Below the pieces are notes generated by a model. It made no database searches. It was not told the origin of the DNA and worked only from the letters and a program-made list of their open reading frames with translations. From assembly GCA_027886175.1 (NCBI GenBank), contig JAJNNQ010000029.1, forward strand, positions 1,674,001-1,738,000: 64,000 bases of DNA, read 5' to 3'. This document shows positions 1-11,843 of the stretch, piece after piece; position 1 is the first letter of the stretch; every line of letters starts with the position of its first letter. A program made the position numbers and the translations under genes. The stretch is from Phylloscopus collybita. Lineage: Eukaryota > Chordata > Aves > Passeriformes > Phylloscopidae.

Positions 1-248
1 TTCTTGTAAAAAGCCCTCTCCAGTTCTCTCAGAGGAGCACTTTAGGTACTGGAAGGTACTGTAAGGACTCCCTGGCACTTTCTTCTCTCCAGTATGAATA
101 GTCACAGCTCTGTCACCCTGTCTTTTTCATATAAGAGATTCTTCAGGCTTCAGGTCATCTTCATGACCATCCTCTGGAGTCACTCAAAAAGGTCCACATC
201 CTTGTGTTGGGGCTGCAGAGCTGAACACAGTACTCCAGGACGGTCTTA
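1..248 (-). mobile_element. CR1 LINE fragment, cut by the window edge
   Basis: Read on the plus strand, this is the reverse complement of the conserved CR1 region just upstream of the 3' end: a stretch on CTGGAGTC-type codons, a tract around TGTTGGGGCTGCAGAGCTG, and ACACAGTACTCCAGG near 230. The copy is diverged with small indels. It continues beyond position 1, so its true length is unknown. No open reading frame is kept. Family is recognised by eye; the subfamily cannot be given. Confidence 0.75.
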
Positions 249-897
249 TAAGAACTGAGTAGTGTGTGACAATCAGTTTTACAAATTTTCTTTGGTACTT
301 TCTGCTCCCAAGAGCACTTCTTTTCAGGGCTTTCTTGGTGGGTCAACAAGAGAGTGTGCCCAGAATGGTTCTTCTTTTGAAGGAACTAAATACTATCCAC
401 AAACCCTGCAACTACAAGTGTGGGCTTCACATATGGTAGGAAGATTATTTTCTATTTTCAGTTGAGAATGTGCCTCACAAAGCAGAGACTTTGCATGATG
501 TATATTCATTCTGGTATGAAATGGCATGGTCATGTGAAATTTGGGAGTCAGGGCTAGTAAGGTGAGAGGAGCCTGTAAACCCTTTCTCCTTTTTCGTATT
601 CTGTTTATCAGTAGAATTTACTGTTTAACTGTACATGTTTTGTGCAGGATCACAATCCACTAGCAAGGACTTTCAGTGCTTTTGGGAAACCAGCCCCTTC
701 AACTATAGGACTGGTTGAAAAGTGGGTAGATAAAATGAATTACAATATTTGGCTGAATAAACATTATTTCATATGGAATTTGTTGTTGTGTCTTGCAGAT
801 CAGTGGAAAATGTCAGACTGGCCTTGTATGGGCTTTGATTTGTTTTCCTTTTCTTTTAAATGGCTGCAAATTAGATGAGGTTTGATTTGTGCTTGGG
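249..897. other. Unique AT-rich DNA, no feature seen
   Basis: No coding region, RNA gene or recognisable repeat is visible here. Short open frames are of chance length. Confidence 0.5.
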
Positions 898-952
898 ATT
901 TTTTGTTTGTTTTGTTTTGTTTTGTTTGTTTGTTTGTTTGTTTTGCTTTGCT
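898..952. repeat. (TTTG)n / (TTTTG)n simple repeat
   Basis: An irregular run of TTTG and TTTTG units directly after unique sequence. The reverse strand reads AAAC/AAAAC, like the longer tract at 9.1 kb. Confidence 0.9.
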
Positions 953-3900
953 TTCTCTCCCTGTAGTGCTTGCCTTTAACTGACATGACTTTTTCCAACA
1001 TAAAAATTGAAGAATATGTACGAAGATTTCAGAAATGCACTACTCAAATTATCCACTCTGGTTTTTTTTATGTGCAGCTAACAATGCTCTTCTTATATAG
1101 TTGATATTTAGATGGAGATTTGTAATTTGTTTAATTTTTTGTCACCTACACTATTTTTACTTCTGCCTGGTTATTCATGCAGCAACTTGAACTAGGGGAA
1201 AAATAATCCTTTGCATCTGTATAATTACTATAAAATCAGAACTTACAAATGACCTATAAAAATATTTAGCAGGAAAACAGACCACTTTCCCTCCAACTAT
1301 TAAGATGTGCTGGTAAAGTTTTTTCAAAAAACTGCCTTGTCACTGAACTAGTTAAATAATTTTATTTTGTAATGCAGCCAGCAGTTTAATGCAATTTTTT
1401 CCTTCCCATTGTTTTGATATTCCTCTTTTTACAAAGATCCAGAGCTTCTAAAAATTCAAGTAGCCAAAGTATGTGAAAATCCAACTAAGGATGAAAGATA
1501 CTCTGGGATAAAAATCTCCTTTGTGGTAATTTTTGCTATCTGTGGTAGTATTTTTCTATCTTTTCCATTCATATAATCAAAGCCCAAGTTAATATAACTA
1601 ATTGAAAAATCAGCAACTAATCACATTGCATCTGAATGTCATCATAAAAATATTTTAAAGCACTTTAATTAACCCCTTGAACACCAGGGAAATATGCAAA
1701 TTAATTTTCTTATTTCCCCGAGCTCTTTTTGGAGCCATTTAATTAACATGTTTTTGCAAATTCTCTGTTTTAATGGTAGCCTTATAGTTTGGGTACAAGG
1801 GGAAATAGGTCTGAATGCAGACTAGAACTGGTAGTTTTTTTCTTTTCTTTAATGATTGAATTAAATCTTAAAATTTGGCACCAAAAATCTGCAGATGATA
1901 ATTAATTTTTTATGTAACTTTTTGGCACAATTCTTAACAACGTTTGAGAAGAGAACATTCTGAAAGAGTTCCCTTGTTTTAGAATTATATCCTCTAAATA
2001 CAAAGTGACCTCTGCCATAGTCTCATAGATGCTTCTTGTGGTTGGATTGAAACTTGAGTCCATGGGAACTATGGTCATCAGAAAAACAGGATGAAACATG
2101 GTGTAAAATAAGGCAGCAGTTTGTTTCCCAGATATTGAACACTTTCCAGTTTAGACATTACAAACAAGCATGAGACAGAGTGTTGGCTGAATATCAAGTA
2201 AGTGCTTTCATAAATAAATCACTTTACAAATTTTGCTGGTATCTACTGAATAATTTATGTGACAAATAGGAGATGGCCAGCAACAGTGCTCCTTGGATAC
2301 AAAGAACATCCCTGTTAATTGAATTTTTTAAATAAAAAATTAGTAATTTTCAATGACTTTTATATTCAACAATTATTACTCAATTAGGTTTACAAAATTC
2401 CAGTCAGAGGGCTTCACAGTGCTGGTAGAAAGACATGTCATTTGAGGACAACTTAAATTTTCTTTTATACTCTTTCCCTAATGGTCTGTACCACTTCTGT
2501 CCTGTTCAGGTCCAGTGCTAAGTCCTGAAAAAGCTTCCCTACTTGGCGTACCAGAATCATCATGTGACTTGTCATTGGCCCAGCAATTCTTCTACTTTCA
2601 TGTCATGGGAACATTTCAGGTTCCTATTACTCTGAATTGATACACAGGCACTTAGTCATATAAAACAGTTAACTTGTATCTGAACATTACATAATGTTCA
2701 GTTTTACCCTTGGAATTAAAAAAAACCCCAAACACAAAAATTCCTAATATTTGATTCTATAGCTAGGAACTGTACCTGGATATTATGGCAGAATTATAAA
2801 AGTGATTCCCATGAACTTGAAGAACTCAAGCTCTGGATTTGTTATTGTCAGCGATTTGGCTGTTTAGGATGTATTTTTGCTACTCAAAAATTTACATGAC
2901 AAAACCTCTAGATTAAGGAAAGCAGTAAAATTTGAAAAATATTTCAACTGTATTTAAATTTGAGATAATTAAAAACATAAACTATGGGCCTGTCAATGTG
3001 TCTAACGACTGCTAAAATGTACTGGGATATCTTCAGTTAGAACTGTGCCACATATGTGCTCTTCCAGTTTAGCTCTGTGATTTAAATCAATTTACAAGAT
3101 CTTCCTCACAATCTGTAAAAACGAAGAGATGAATTAATTACCAGAGATCTGATGATATAAACATTTTATCTGTTGTCTTATTTTATTTACTGCAGATATT
3201 CAATAGAATATCTGGATGACTTTCAAAATGTTTCTATAGAGGTTAGCTACATAAGGGTTTATGGAACAGCTGTAGCACTCTTCTGAAACTGAACTCTAGG
3301 CAGTCTGTTTCTAGTCAAGCTTTTAATAAAAAAATTGATTACACATGGACATAACTGATAAAAGGGATGCATCCCTAAAAAATCCAAACATGACTACATG
3401 AAGATTTGCACAAAGATTTATTTTCAGCTATTATCAACAGTCTGGCTGCTCAGTGAAATGCATCAAGAACGTATGCATGTGTGTAATGGATACAGATTTA
3501 CGATCTCCTTTCTATCATGTGAGTGCCATGGGATAGTTCCACATTAAACAAATGATCCTGGAACATATGGCTGAAGAGGAAGGAGTTATTGAATATCATG
3601 TGATTGAAATAAATATTTCTTTAAATTGGGATCATTAAAGTATTATTCAATAGTGGTTATTTTCACTATGCAGGTGCATCCTGACTTTGTAGAAAATGGT
3701 ATCACTGTAAAAAGGAAGAGTATGCCATGTCTAGGGTAGGAAGCAGATGCAAAAACTGAAGTGAATGCTCCATTTATCCAGTCTGATTTTCAAAAGACCA
3801 AATTATTTCTTGGTTTATGGCCAGTAGCACTGATTGAGCTGCAATGTTTCTACTTTAAAAATCTCTTATCTTGCTGTAAGAGCTGTAAGAAAAAAGAAAC

Positions 3901-4870
3901 TACCATGGTATTTGGTAAATTTTCTAATGGCAGGGAATCAAAATTTTCCTGCATTTTTGAAATAGTTAAGGCAGCATTAACGTATTGTTACCCTGATTTA
4001 GAGTTTCATTCCTTTTAATATTTTATTTTCAGTTGTAATAATGGTAAAGGAATATTGGCCAAAAATGAACAATAGTGCAGGAGAGATTGCTACATGAAGT
4101 CAGAAATTGCTTGATGGTTTGTCTGCTTGATGGGTTTGTTTGTATGCTTGTCTTTAGGGTATTCTTAAAAAGAATTAAAAAAGGGATTCATAAATCCCTT
4201 TTATCTCTATTGTATATATGTTAACATTAGTTTTGCTTTTAACATAGGTTCTGTGTTGTACATGTATGGAAGCACTTTTTCTGTCTGAAAACTCAGGCTC
4301 AGGATGCCATCTCTAAATATTTCAATTTTACTAGTCATATTGAATCTGCACTTCTGCTGATTTCTAGATACTTTTGAAATACTGCAGCTCCTTGGTTGGT
4401 CTTGGATTTTATATCAAACATTCCACTCATGAATGATTTTTTTAGAGAAATAATCTCATTAACATTCCCAAGACTTAATCAAGGCATTAAGCTTGAAAAA
4501 CATGCACCTCTGAATGATGCACATTCATTCAGCTTCAACTTTTGTTTCTTGAAGGAGGTTAAATTTTCTGACATATTCTGTTGAATTACCATTATTCCTA
4601 AAGACAATTTTCTGTTTGTGCTTCCACAACTTTTGTTGTGTGAAGTAAGCTAGGTGGCTCTGTTGGCAAAGTTTATTTCCTAGACTGAGTCATTCTTTTG
4701 GCACTTCAGATTTTGTAACAACTTTCAACTCTCTTCTTGAACTGTATCTGCTTCTGGGATATTTTTACAACTCTAGGGAGTGCACTGTTCAGTACAGATT
4801 TGCATTATTAACTTGAATGGGACCCTTAGCTTAAGCAGGTTAATTTAAGTTGTATTAGATAGATGGCCTT
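953..4870. other. Unique AT-rich DNA with one candidate regulatory cluster
   Basis: About 3.9 kb without a supported gene or transposon. A cluster of homeobox-like and octamer-like motifs lies at 1655-1765 (separate entry), and a 10-bp inverted repeat with a 4-nt loop at 4179-4202. The open frames in it (up to 85 codons) have no recognisable domains. Confidence 0.5.
1655..1765. promoter_or_regulatory. Candidate non-coding element with paired homeobox and octamer-like motifs
   Basis: Two copies of TTTAATTAA (1664-1672 and 1738-1746) alternate with ATGCAAAT (1694-1701) and TTTGCAAAT (1753-1761). TAATTA cores are homeodomain sites and ATGCAAAT is the octamer bound by POU factors, as general knowledge. 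The ordered pairing in about 100 bp resembles conserved developmental enhancers, but AT-rich DNA makes such words often by chance. No conservation data are available here. Confidence 0.25.
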
Positions 4871-4871
4871 A

Positions 4872-5130
4872 AACTGAAGGAGGGCATTTTTTTGATTAGA
4901 TATTAAGAAGAAATTATTTACTGTGAGGGTGCTGAGGCACTGGGACAGATTGACCAGAGAACCTGTGGAGTCCCCATTTTTGGTGACGTTCAAGACCAAG
5001 TTATATAGGGCTCTGAGTTGCCTGGGCTACAGGAAGGTATCCCTGCCCATAGCAGGCTTTGGACCTAGTTAATTTTTGAGGTCACTTCCAACCCTAACCA
5101 TTACCTGATTCTATGATTCCATAACCTGAA
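4872..5130 (+). mobile_element. CR1 LINE 3' end fragment
   Basis: A diverged CR1 3' end in the plus orientation. It includes the region on GAGGCACTGGGACAGATTG, then a part on TCCCTGCC, the conserved TGAGGTCACTTCCAACCCTA near 5079-5098, and the ATTCTATGATTC tail at 5111-5122 that marks CR1 3' termini. It is 5' truncated, as is usual for CR1. It is the only clear CR1 piece in the window on the plus strand. Confidence 0.85.
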
Positions 5131-8100
5131 TGATGTAGGTTTTTCTCTTTGCTACATATAAACCTTCCACAATCTGATAATTTCTTTATGACTTTTCATC
5201 CTGATTATCAGTCCCTGTAGCACACCCTTGTCACACATTTTCTCTAGGACGACTAATTTTCAAGACACCTTTAGGCTCTATCAATTATCTAGCTTTCATC
5301 CAAATTTTTGGCTAACACACTGCTTTTAATCCTGCAGTCAGAAGCATGATAAAATATAACAACTAGTAGCTAAAGCTGAAAAAATTCTGTTGTAAATAAG
5401 AGATTATTTTGGTGGTCATAACTAACTACTAGAAACAGCTGTTTAGGCATGTTTAGGGGCCTTTTACTCTCTCCCAAACTGAAAAGCTTATTAAACACTT
5501 GCAATCTTATGGAGCTATTAGTGTTTTTAAATATACAAATGAAGTAACAGCTTTCTAAAGCTTAATGAAATCAGAGGGCTTCAATGGGTTTTTAATTTAA
5601 GCTCCTTTTTTTCACTTCATTTCACAATATGCTGCTTATTTTTAGTCCAAGAGTGAAGTTGGAAAGATATTGATCTCACAAACTCTACAGAATTTTTTAA
5701 GTCTTGCAACTAGTAGTAGCAAAAATTGATATTTCAACCTTTCTTTAGAAATTTGCATTTAGGTACCAATCCCATCCCTGTCCTTCAGTGTTTTATTTCA
5801 TGCTTCTATTACAATGTTCATCTTTCTCTTTATCCAGAAAAACTCCACTGGAGCACTGCTTTCAGTCTGCAGGACAATGGAGAAAACTGAGGGGAATGGT
5901 AGTAATGCTCACCCTCCACTAGGAAGCTGTCTGCTGCTTTGTCTCACCTCAGGAGAACTGTGCTTTTTCCCTCTGGCAACAAAGGTTGCACTAAAGTATA
6001 ACTTAATTTTCTTATTTTTCAAAAAACCTTACAACTTAAAAACTGATTCAATTTTATTAAGCTATATTCTATGTAATTTCTATCTCTTCATAATTTCTCA
6101 CTGATCTTTCTAACAAAATATAAAAAATAATCACTTTGAAACAAACTGAACAAAGAGGTGAGACATAAAAGCTGCAAAAGTTACATATTAGTTAACTGGA
6201 GCATACCTTAGCTTTGCATATTAGCTTTTTAATGTTATTTAGTTTTTATGCTCTTCAAAATAAGATCTTAGTGAATAATGGGTAACAACACTCAAGTCAC
6301 CATAAAAGAAAATGACAAAATGGCTTCATAAAAATGCCAACAAATGCAAGCTAAGAGCATTTTCAATTTATCTGCTGAGTTTCTAAGCAGTCATCCAAAA
6401 TAGCTTTGTGATTTTACTTCCAAAGCTATTATCTGTACCTAAATAAGTATCTGTCAATAACTATCAGCTATTATGCTGACCTTTTTCTGTCTGAGGCTAA
6501 ATCAGAACAGGTCTGTTGAAAGCTATACCTGGCTTCCAGTAGAGAAGATCCCATTAGCTGTGAATTCTTTACTCAGCTCTGAGGTCGGTGTTCTTGTTAC
6601 TGCCTTTATGGCAGTTCTGCAGTGCTTTAAGTGATATGCTCAATTGCTTTGGAGTTCTAGTTATGCTTAGAAGAAAATTATCAATGAAAGCAGGCATGAG
6701 AATAAAGACAAACATGCTTTTTTCTTAAATGGATTCCTTCTTCTATCTTGAAAAAAATTGTCTTAGATATGTTTTATAAGCCTGTAAATCCATATATTTT
6801 ATAATCAGATATGAGTCACATTAAGCTATGTCACTCATACCCCAATGTTTTATTATGTAATGCAAAAAGGCTCACAAAACTTGCACAATTTTCCCACAAA
6901 CTGGGAAATAACATTGGTGCAGTTTGAACAGGCTGAATTCCTCAGGAGGAAAAAAAAGAGTTCATTTCAAAGAAGTAAGAACTGCTGTGATTACAAAATA
7001 AGCACCAATTAATTATAATGAAATTTAATTAAGCTTCACTCAAGTTTGCATTCTCTCTTATGTCTTTAAGGATTGATTCTTAGAAAAGACTTAAAATCAC
7101 ATTTCTCAGGTAAGTCACTTCTTATTTAATTGTGTATGATGAAGTTCAAAAAAAAACCCCAAACACACAAACAAAACAACTACATAATTTAATCTAAAAA
7201 TCTAAAGCTTGATTTCCAATTAAGATGTAATTGCTAATCCTGAAGTTACAGTTCCCTATACAGTTATGTTTTTTAATTCCCCTATTGTCAGGCTATAGGC
7301 AGATGGACAAGGAAAGGATGGGTCTTACAAGATTGACATTTTCGTACTGGGGAGATTGTGACAGATTGCTTCAGAATAAAGTTTTGTGTTCTCTTTATTT
7401 TCATGTCATTAGTTTCCTACTTTCTCATGCACTGACATCTATGTTCATTATGCTGCATTTGACCAGAAGGCAGATCTTGAACCTTTTGGTCAGTTTGAGC
7501 TACCAGCAGCAGATGCAGCTGACTTTCGATCATCCTCAGTCTTTCAGTAAAATTTCTCACCTCCAAGACACCTCTCTATTGTCCATAATTCAGAATAGTC
7601 AAGAGTATTCTCCATGGGATTTTTTTGCATTGTCTCCTGACCTTTATGCCATATCAAAATTATTTACCAAAAGGTCATGTGCTCGAGATTACATAAGGTC
7701 CAAGCAAATATCTCTGAGGAAGGCAAGATTGTAGAACCACTCTTTTTGAGGTCTGGGAACTGGCGTGAAGGGCATAATTGACATTAAATCCTCCTAATTT
7801 ATAATCATAAAGGTATGTTGTAATAGCACCTGAGCACTTCTGTTTCATAATACTTGAAGGGTTTGTGAAATAGATTGTCTTCCTCAAAAAAAACAACTCA
7901 CTGTTCTGTGGCAACAAAAAAGCATACTGGAAGCATGAGAGAAAGTGTAACACTATTACAGCACAAGCGACCTGTTGGCACTGTACAGTTTTTCAGATTT
8001 GTTTTATCTGTAAATTCCAAATCATGTTAGTTTTGCTTTTTCAGGAAAGACCCTGTATGCTAAATATTTTTGTCTTGCCTTGCCTTCGTTCTTTCTCCTT

Positions 8101-9103
8101 CCCCTTCCCCTGACTATGGTGAGAAAATGTTCTTGAGGAAAATTGCACACAAATCTTTTTTTTTTTTTTTAACTGAGGTTGTAGTAAAACAAGTTTCTGT
8201 GTAGTCTGTGATACCTATGATCCCTACATATGCACATGTATGTGTGGGCATAAATTTTAAATAAATATATAATTAGAATGAATAAAAACTATACCATGTT
8301 GTACTTTCTAAACTAAGGAAACTGCACAATCATGGGTGCTTACAATATTTTGGTGAAAGGGAAAAACATTGAAAGATAATGTAAATAATTCCTTCCTTAC
8401 TTTGTTTTAATCTGTGTCCTTGGGATTTATACAGGTGCCTGCCATTGTTTGGGAGAGTTATAAGAAATTATTGCTTCAACATTTTGATCACAACTGTCAT
8501 TTTAACATTTATTTTGATTATCAGAAGAGAGTTTCATCCTCATACAGTTAATGGCACAGTAAGTTAAGATTGTGACTTAAATTCAGGGAAAGTAAAGACT
8601 TGGACATAATGAATTTTGATGCATCACTTACAATTTGTCACTGGTGTCAAGCACCTTACCAATATCAGCATATCATCTTGTTCATGAATTTGCCTGATAT
8701 GATGAAAGATTCAGATTTCATATAGACAAAAGCTCTGTTATATCAGTAGTCATAATATTTCTTCTTTGGGCATTTTTTTCTCTCATGAATGTTCTCTGCT
8801 AGAGCTTTTAATGCGAAAAAGCTAATTATGCAAATAATTTGAAATATTTCATATATTTTTATAAAACACATTTTTTTTTAATTGTCAAGAAATAATTGTC
8901 TTGGACATTCATAAAAAAGTAAAGAATGTAAGAAAAAATTATTTTTGAAATGCCATGCTTTATTTGATCTCAAGTCAGTGAGAGTAATCAGAGCAGTCAT
9001 TTTTACCAGCTTGAAAGTTATGCTTAGTACATAAGCCCAATACTGCCTCAAATTTTTCTTCAAATTTTGCCTAGTAAGAACAGCAGATTTTGTTAGGTAT
9101 TTG
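5131..9103. other. Unique AT-rich DNA, no supported gene
   Basis: About 4 kb without a recognised repeat family. The longest open frame is 7231-7734 (+, 167 codons), which shows no known domain and a composition expected from AT-rich DNA. Homopolymer runs (for example T at 8157-8171) and an octamer word ATGCAAAT near 8829 are present. Confidence 0.5.
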
Positions 9104-9260
9104 GTAAAAACAAACAAAACAAACAAACAAACACAATCAAACAAAAACACACCACAAAACAAACAAAACAAACAAACAAAATCACACCACAAAACAAACA
9201 AACAAAAAGCAAACAAAACAAACAAAGAAAACACACCACAAAACAAAACAAACAAAAAAC
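9104..9260. repeat. AAAC-rich tract with higher-order structure
   Basis: Mostly AAAC/AAAAC units, but the word CACACCAC recurs at 9148, 9183 and 9232, each time followed by AAAAC units. This suggests a longer repeated unit inside the simple repeat. It lies about 135 bp before the first solo LTR of the cluster. Open frames across it on both strands are artefacts of the repeat. Confidence 0.85.
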
Positions 9261-9394
9261 CTAATGTGAATTTTAACCTTAGCATAGACAATGCTCTCAG
9301 AAGACCAGATGATTTTACAATGAAGTATTGGAAAAATATTTTGTTGTGGTCTGCAGTAAGCTAGTTACAAATGTCTTCTGTATTGTTTTACTTG

Positions 9395-9950
9395 TATAGT
9401 GGTTTGACCTTGGCTGAGCACCAGTGCCATGTGCTCTACCACTCCTCTTCCCAGCAGGACAGGGGAAAGAGAATAAGATGGAAAGCAACTAATAGTTTGA
9501 GATAAGGCACTTTATTATAAGACAAAAAAAGGCAAGGAAAAGTTTGTGCTCACATAAGCAGAAGGCAATGTCAGTCTCTACTTCCCGTCCCAGTGAGCGA
9601 TGTTCAGACACTTCCTGGGAAGCAGGGCTTCAGACACAGAGTAGTTGTTCTGGAAGGAAAACATTGTAGAACAACAGATGCCCACCCATCCCTCCTCCCT
9701 CCCTTGCCTTTTCTATCTGAGCTGGTATGGTGTGGTATGGTGTGGAATATCCCTTTGGCTAACTTGGGTCAGCTGCCCTGGTTGTGTCCCCTCCCAGCCC
9801 TCTGAAGTGGGGAAATGTCAAAGGGACAGAACTGCTTGGCAGTAGCCAAAGCACTGGTGTGTTATCAACACCCTGCCAGCTACCTGCAAAGCACAGCACT
9901 GTGAGGGCTGCTGCAGGGAAATAAACTCTATCTCAGTCAGACACAATGCA
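9395..9950 (-). mobile_element. Solo LTR (family A), TSD ACTTG
   Basis: An LTR flanked by ACTTG at 9390-9394 and 9951-9955. The right end is CA; the left end reads TA where TG is expected, so one base has changed. Orientation is minus: the reverse strand carries AATAAA near 9512 and an LTR start with a GATAGAGTT-type motif near 9930. No second LTR or internal region with the same TSD is present, so this is a solo LTR left by LTR-LTR recombination. It belongs to the same broad type as those at 13.8, 39.7 and 54.5 kb. Confidence 0.82.
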
Positions 9951-9981
9951 ACTTGTAGCAAAGATATTTAATTTTACAAAG

Positions 9982-10528
9982 TGTACTGGTTTGAAAGCAA
10001 AACCAGTGAGAGACTCCAAGTCAGAAATACAATTTAATAGGAGGAAAAAAAAAATAAAAGCAATAGTACAAAAGATCACTGACAGAGTCAGAATGCAACC
10101 TGACACCCTGATGGTGAGGGTGGGGGTAACAGTCCAGATGAAGTGGTCTTGTTGAAGCAGTGATCCTGTAGAAAGGTCTGGTAGCTCCTGTCCTCTGGGA
10201 ATCCAGTGGGTAAGGGCTCCCTGTGCTGTCCCAAATCCCAGATTATATCCAGGTAAGAATTCTTGGGTCCTCCCCCTGGGCAGAGCATCTCACCATGGGC
10301 TGATATCATTCCACAGTCATACAGGGGGTCCTTGATTGCCCATTAAACAGAGAGAGCTCCCAGAGGGAGTGAGCTGTGAGTCGTGGGGCAAGGCATTGAT
10401 GGCCCATTGACAGAGGATAGCCTGGAGGGAGGGGGCAAGGGAAACACTGCCCCACCTGGTTTCAACAGCTCATGAGGATGGTGATAGAATACATACTTTG
10501 GGCACATCTTACATTGTAACCTAGGACA
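9982..10528 (-). mobile_element. Solo LTR (family B), TSD CAAAG
   Basis: Starts TGTACTGG and ends CTAGGACA, with exact 5-bp duplications CAAAG at 9977-9981 and 10529-10533. On the minus strand it has ATTAAA at the start of the U5-like part and a TATA-like ATATAAT near 10240. It begins 31 bp after the previous solo LTR but has its own TSD, so it is a separate insertion. The element shares its middle part with the LTRs at 11.1 and 63.7 kb. Confidence 0.9.
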
Positions 10529-10533
10529 CAAAG

Positions 10534-11093
10534 ACAGAAATTGTCCATTAAATATTTTCCTTGTTATTTTCTGTTTGTAAGCAGTTTCTGATCATTAGTA
10601 CAATACATTAATGTCATGAATGGAAAAGGAAGTGGTCTGAGTTGTCATCTTGTCTCAGTTTGTGGACTACACTATAGAAAAAGTTTGCAAGTTCCTATGC
10701 TAACCAGTTAATTATGGTGTATTTGTGAAATATAACTCCTGAAATTTGTAACATACACTAAGAAGCTGTAAAAATAATGACCATTAATAACAAAAAAAAG
10801 TGAATTAATGAAGTGATTCAAGAATTTATCAACTCTCTTATCTGACAGCAACATCAGTATGATAATAGTAACTACTTCCAGTGGAACATCTACTTAGCAA
10901 ATTTTCTTTCTTGTGTTCAAGGCATATGTTGTGAAGACTGTCCTACCTAATGAATAAGCAGTAAGATGATTCTCTGGTTTTATAAAACAGTTCTAGCACA
11001 TTTTCTGGCAGTAGGCAATACACGTATTATAAATTCAAATGTGTCATTGGTTGTTATGGTAATAGGGTTCATATCAGTGCCTAGCTGAATAGG
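10534..11093. other. Unique spacer between solo LTRs
   Basis: AT-rich host DNA separating two independently inserted LTRs. Nothing else is seen in it. Confidence 0.5.
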
Positions 11094-11098
11094 GACTG

Positions 11099-11790
11099 TG
11101 TCCTGGTTTGGAAAGACAGGTGTCTTCAAGGGAGGCAGGAGCCTCTGTTGAAATGGAGAATGTAAACCCCCTCCCTCCGAATTATTATAATTTTGAAATT
11201 AAGAGGCTCTCAGGCAAAAATATGGGAATAGGAATAAGAGTTCTTTACTAGGAAAATTAAAATAAAAATGTGGTAGTACAAACCAACCAGCAAACAGAAA
11301 ACACTGACAGAGTCAGAATACAATGCGACACCCTGTTGGGGTGTTGGTAGCAGTCCAATTAAGTCCTCCTGGAGAGACAGATGTGGTTCTCTTGGAGCAG
11401 AGATGATCCTGTAGAAAGGTGAAATTTTCCTCTGAAGGTCCAGTGGTGGTGAGATGGCTAGGATCTTCCTCTGGGAATCCAGTGGAAACACAGTGGAAAC
11501 AGACTGTCCTGCTGTTCTGAATATCAGATTTTATTCGGGTAGGAATTCTTGGCTCCTCTCACTGGATGGAACATCTCACAATGGGATGATGTAATTTTAT
11601 GAGTCATGTAGTAAGACTCAATGGCCCGTTAACAGAAGATCCACCCCCCCCCCCCCCCCCCCCCCCCCGAATTTATGAGGGATGGGTCATGGAAGAGACA
11701 CTGTCCCACCTGGTTTTAACAGGTGGGACAGTAATTCTATGGTAATAGAATACATGCTTTTGGTTATATCATGCATTGCAAACTAAGACA
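11099..11790 (-). mobile_element. Solo LTR (family B variant), TSD GACTG
   Basis: Starts TGTCCTGG and ends CTAAGACA, with exact 5-bp duplications GACTG at 11094-11098 and 11791-11795. The central part (about 11305-11580) matches family B at 9982-10528, while the left 180 bp differ. Two features are special to this copy: a run of 25 C at 11644-11668 and a perfect 12-bp inverted repeat at 11701-11731. Orientation is minus by its similarity to the other family B copies. Confidence 0.9.
11644..11668. repeat. Run of 25 C
   Basis: An uninterrupted C homopolymer inside the family B LTR. The matching place in the 9982-10528 copy holds mixed sequence. The G-rich minus strand could fold into a quadruplex, and the exact length is likely to be unreliable in an assembly. 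Confidence 0.95.
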
Positions 11791-11843
11791 GACTGAAGGA
11801 AAACTGCTAAGTCTCCCTTAAGTTTCAGCTGTGTCATAAGGTT

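Noticed and set aside
7231..7734. 167-codon open frame in unique DNA
   Set aside because: No domain, signal or family resemblance is visible and it lies in AT-rich sequence without exon-like features. It could be tested by conservation or RNA-seq, but nothing supports it here.
9104..9260. CRISPR-like spaced repeats
   Set aside because: The recurring word is short, the spacers are AAAC units, and this is vertebrate DNA.
9104..9364. Lys/Asn/Thr-rich and Phe/Leu/Cys-rich open frames on the two strands
   Set aside because: They are produced by the AAAC simple repeat.
9395..11790. The LTRs at 9.4, 10.0 and 11.1 kb as the two ends of one provirus
   Set aside because: Each has its own TSD and there is no internal retroviral sequence between them.
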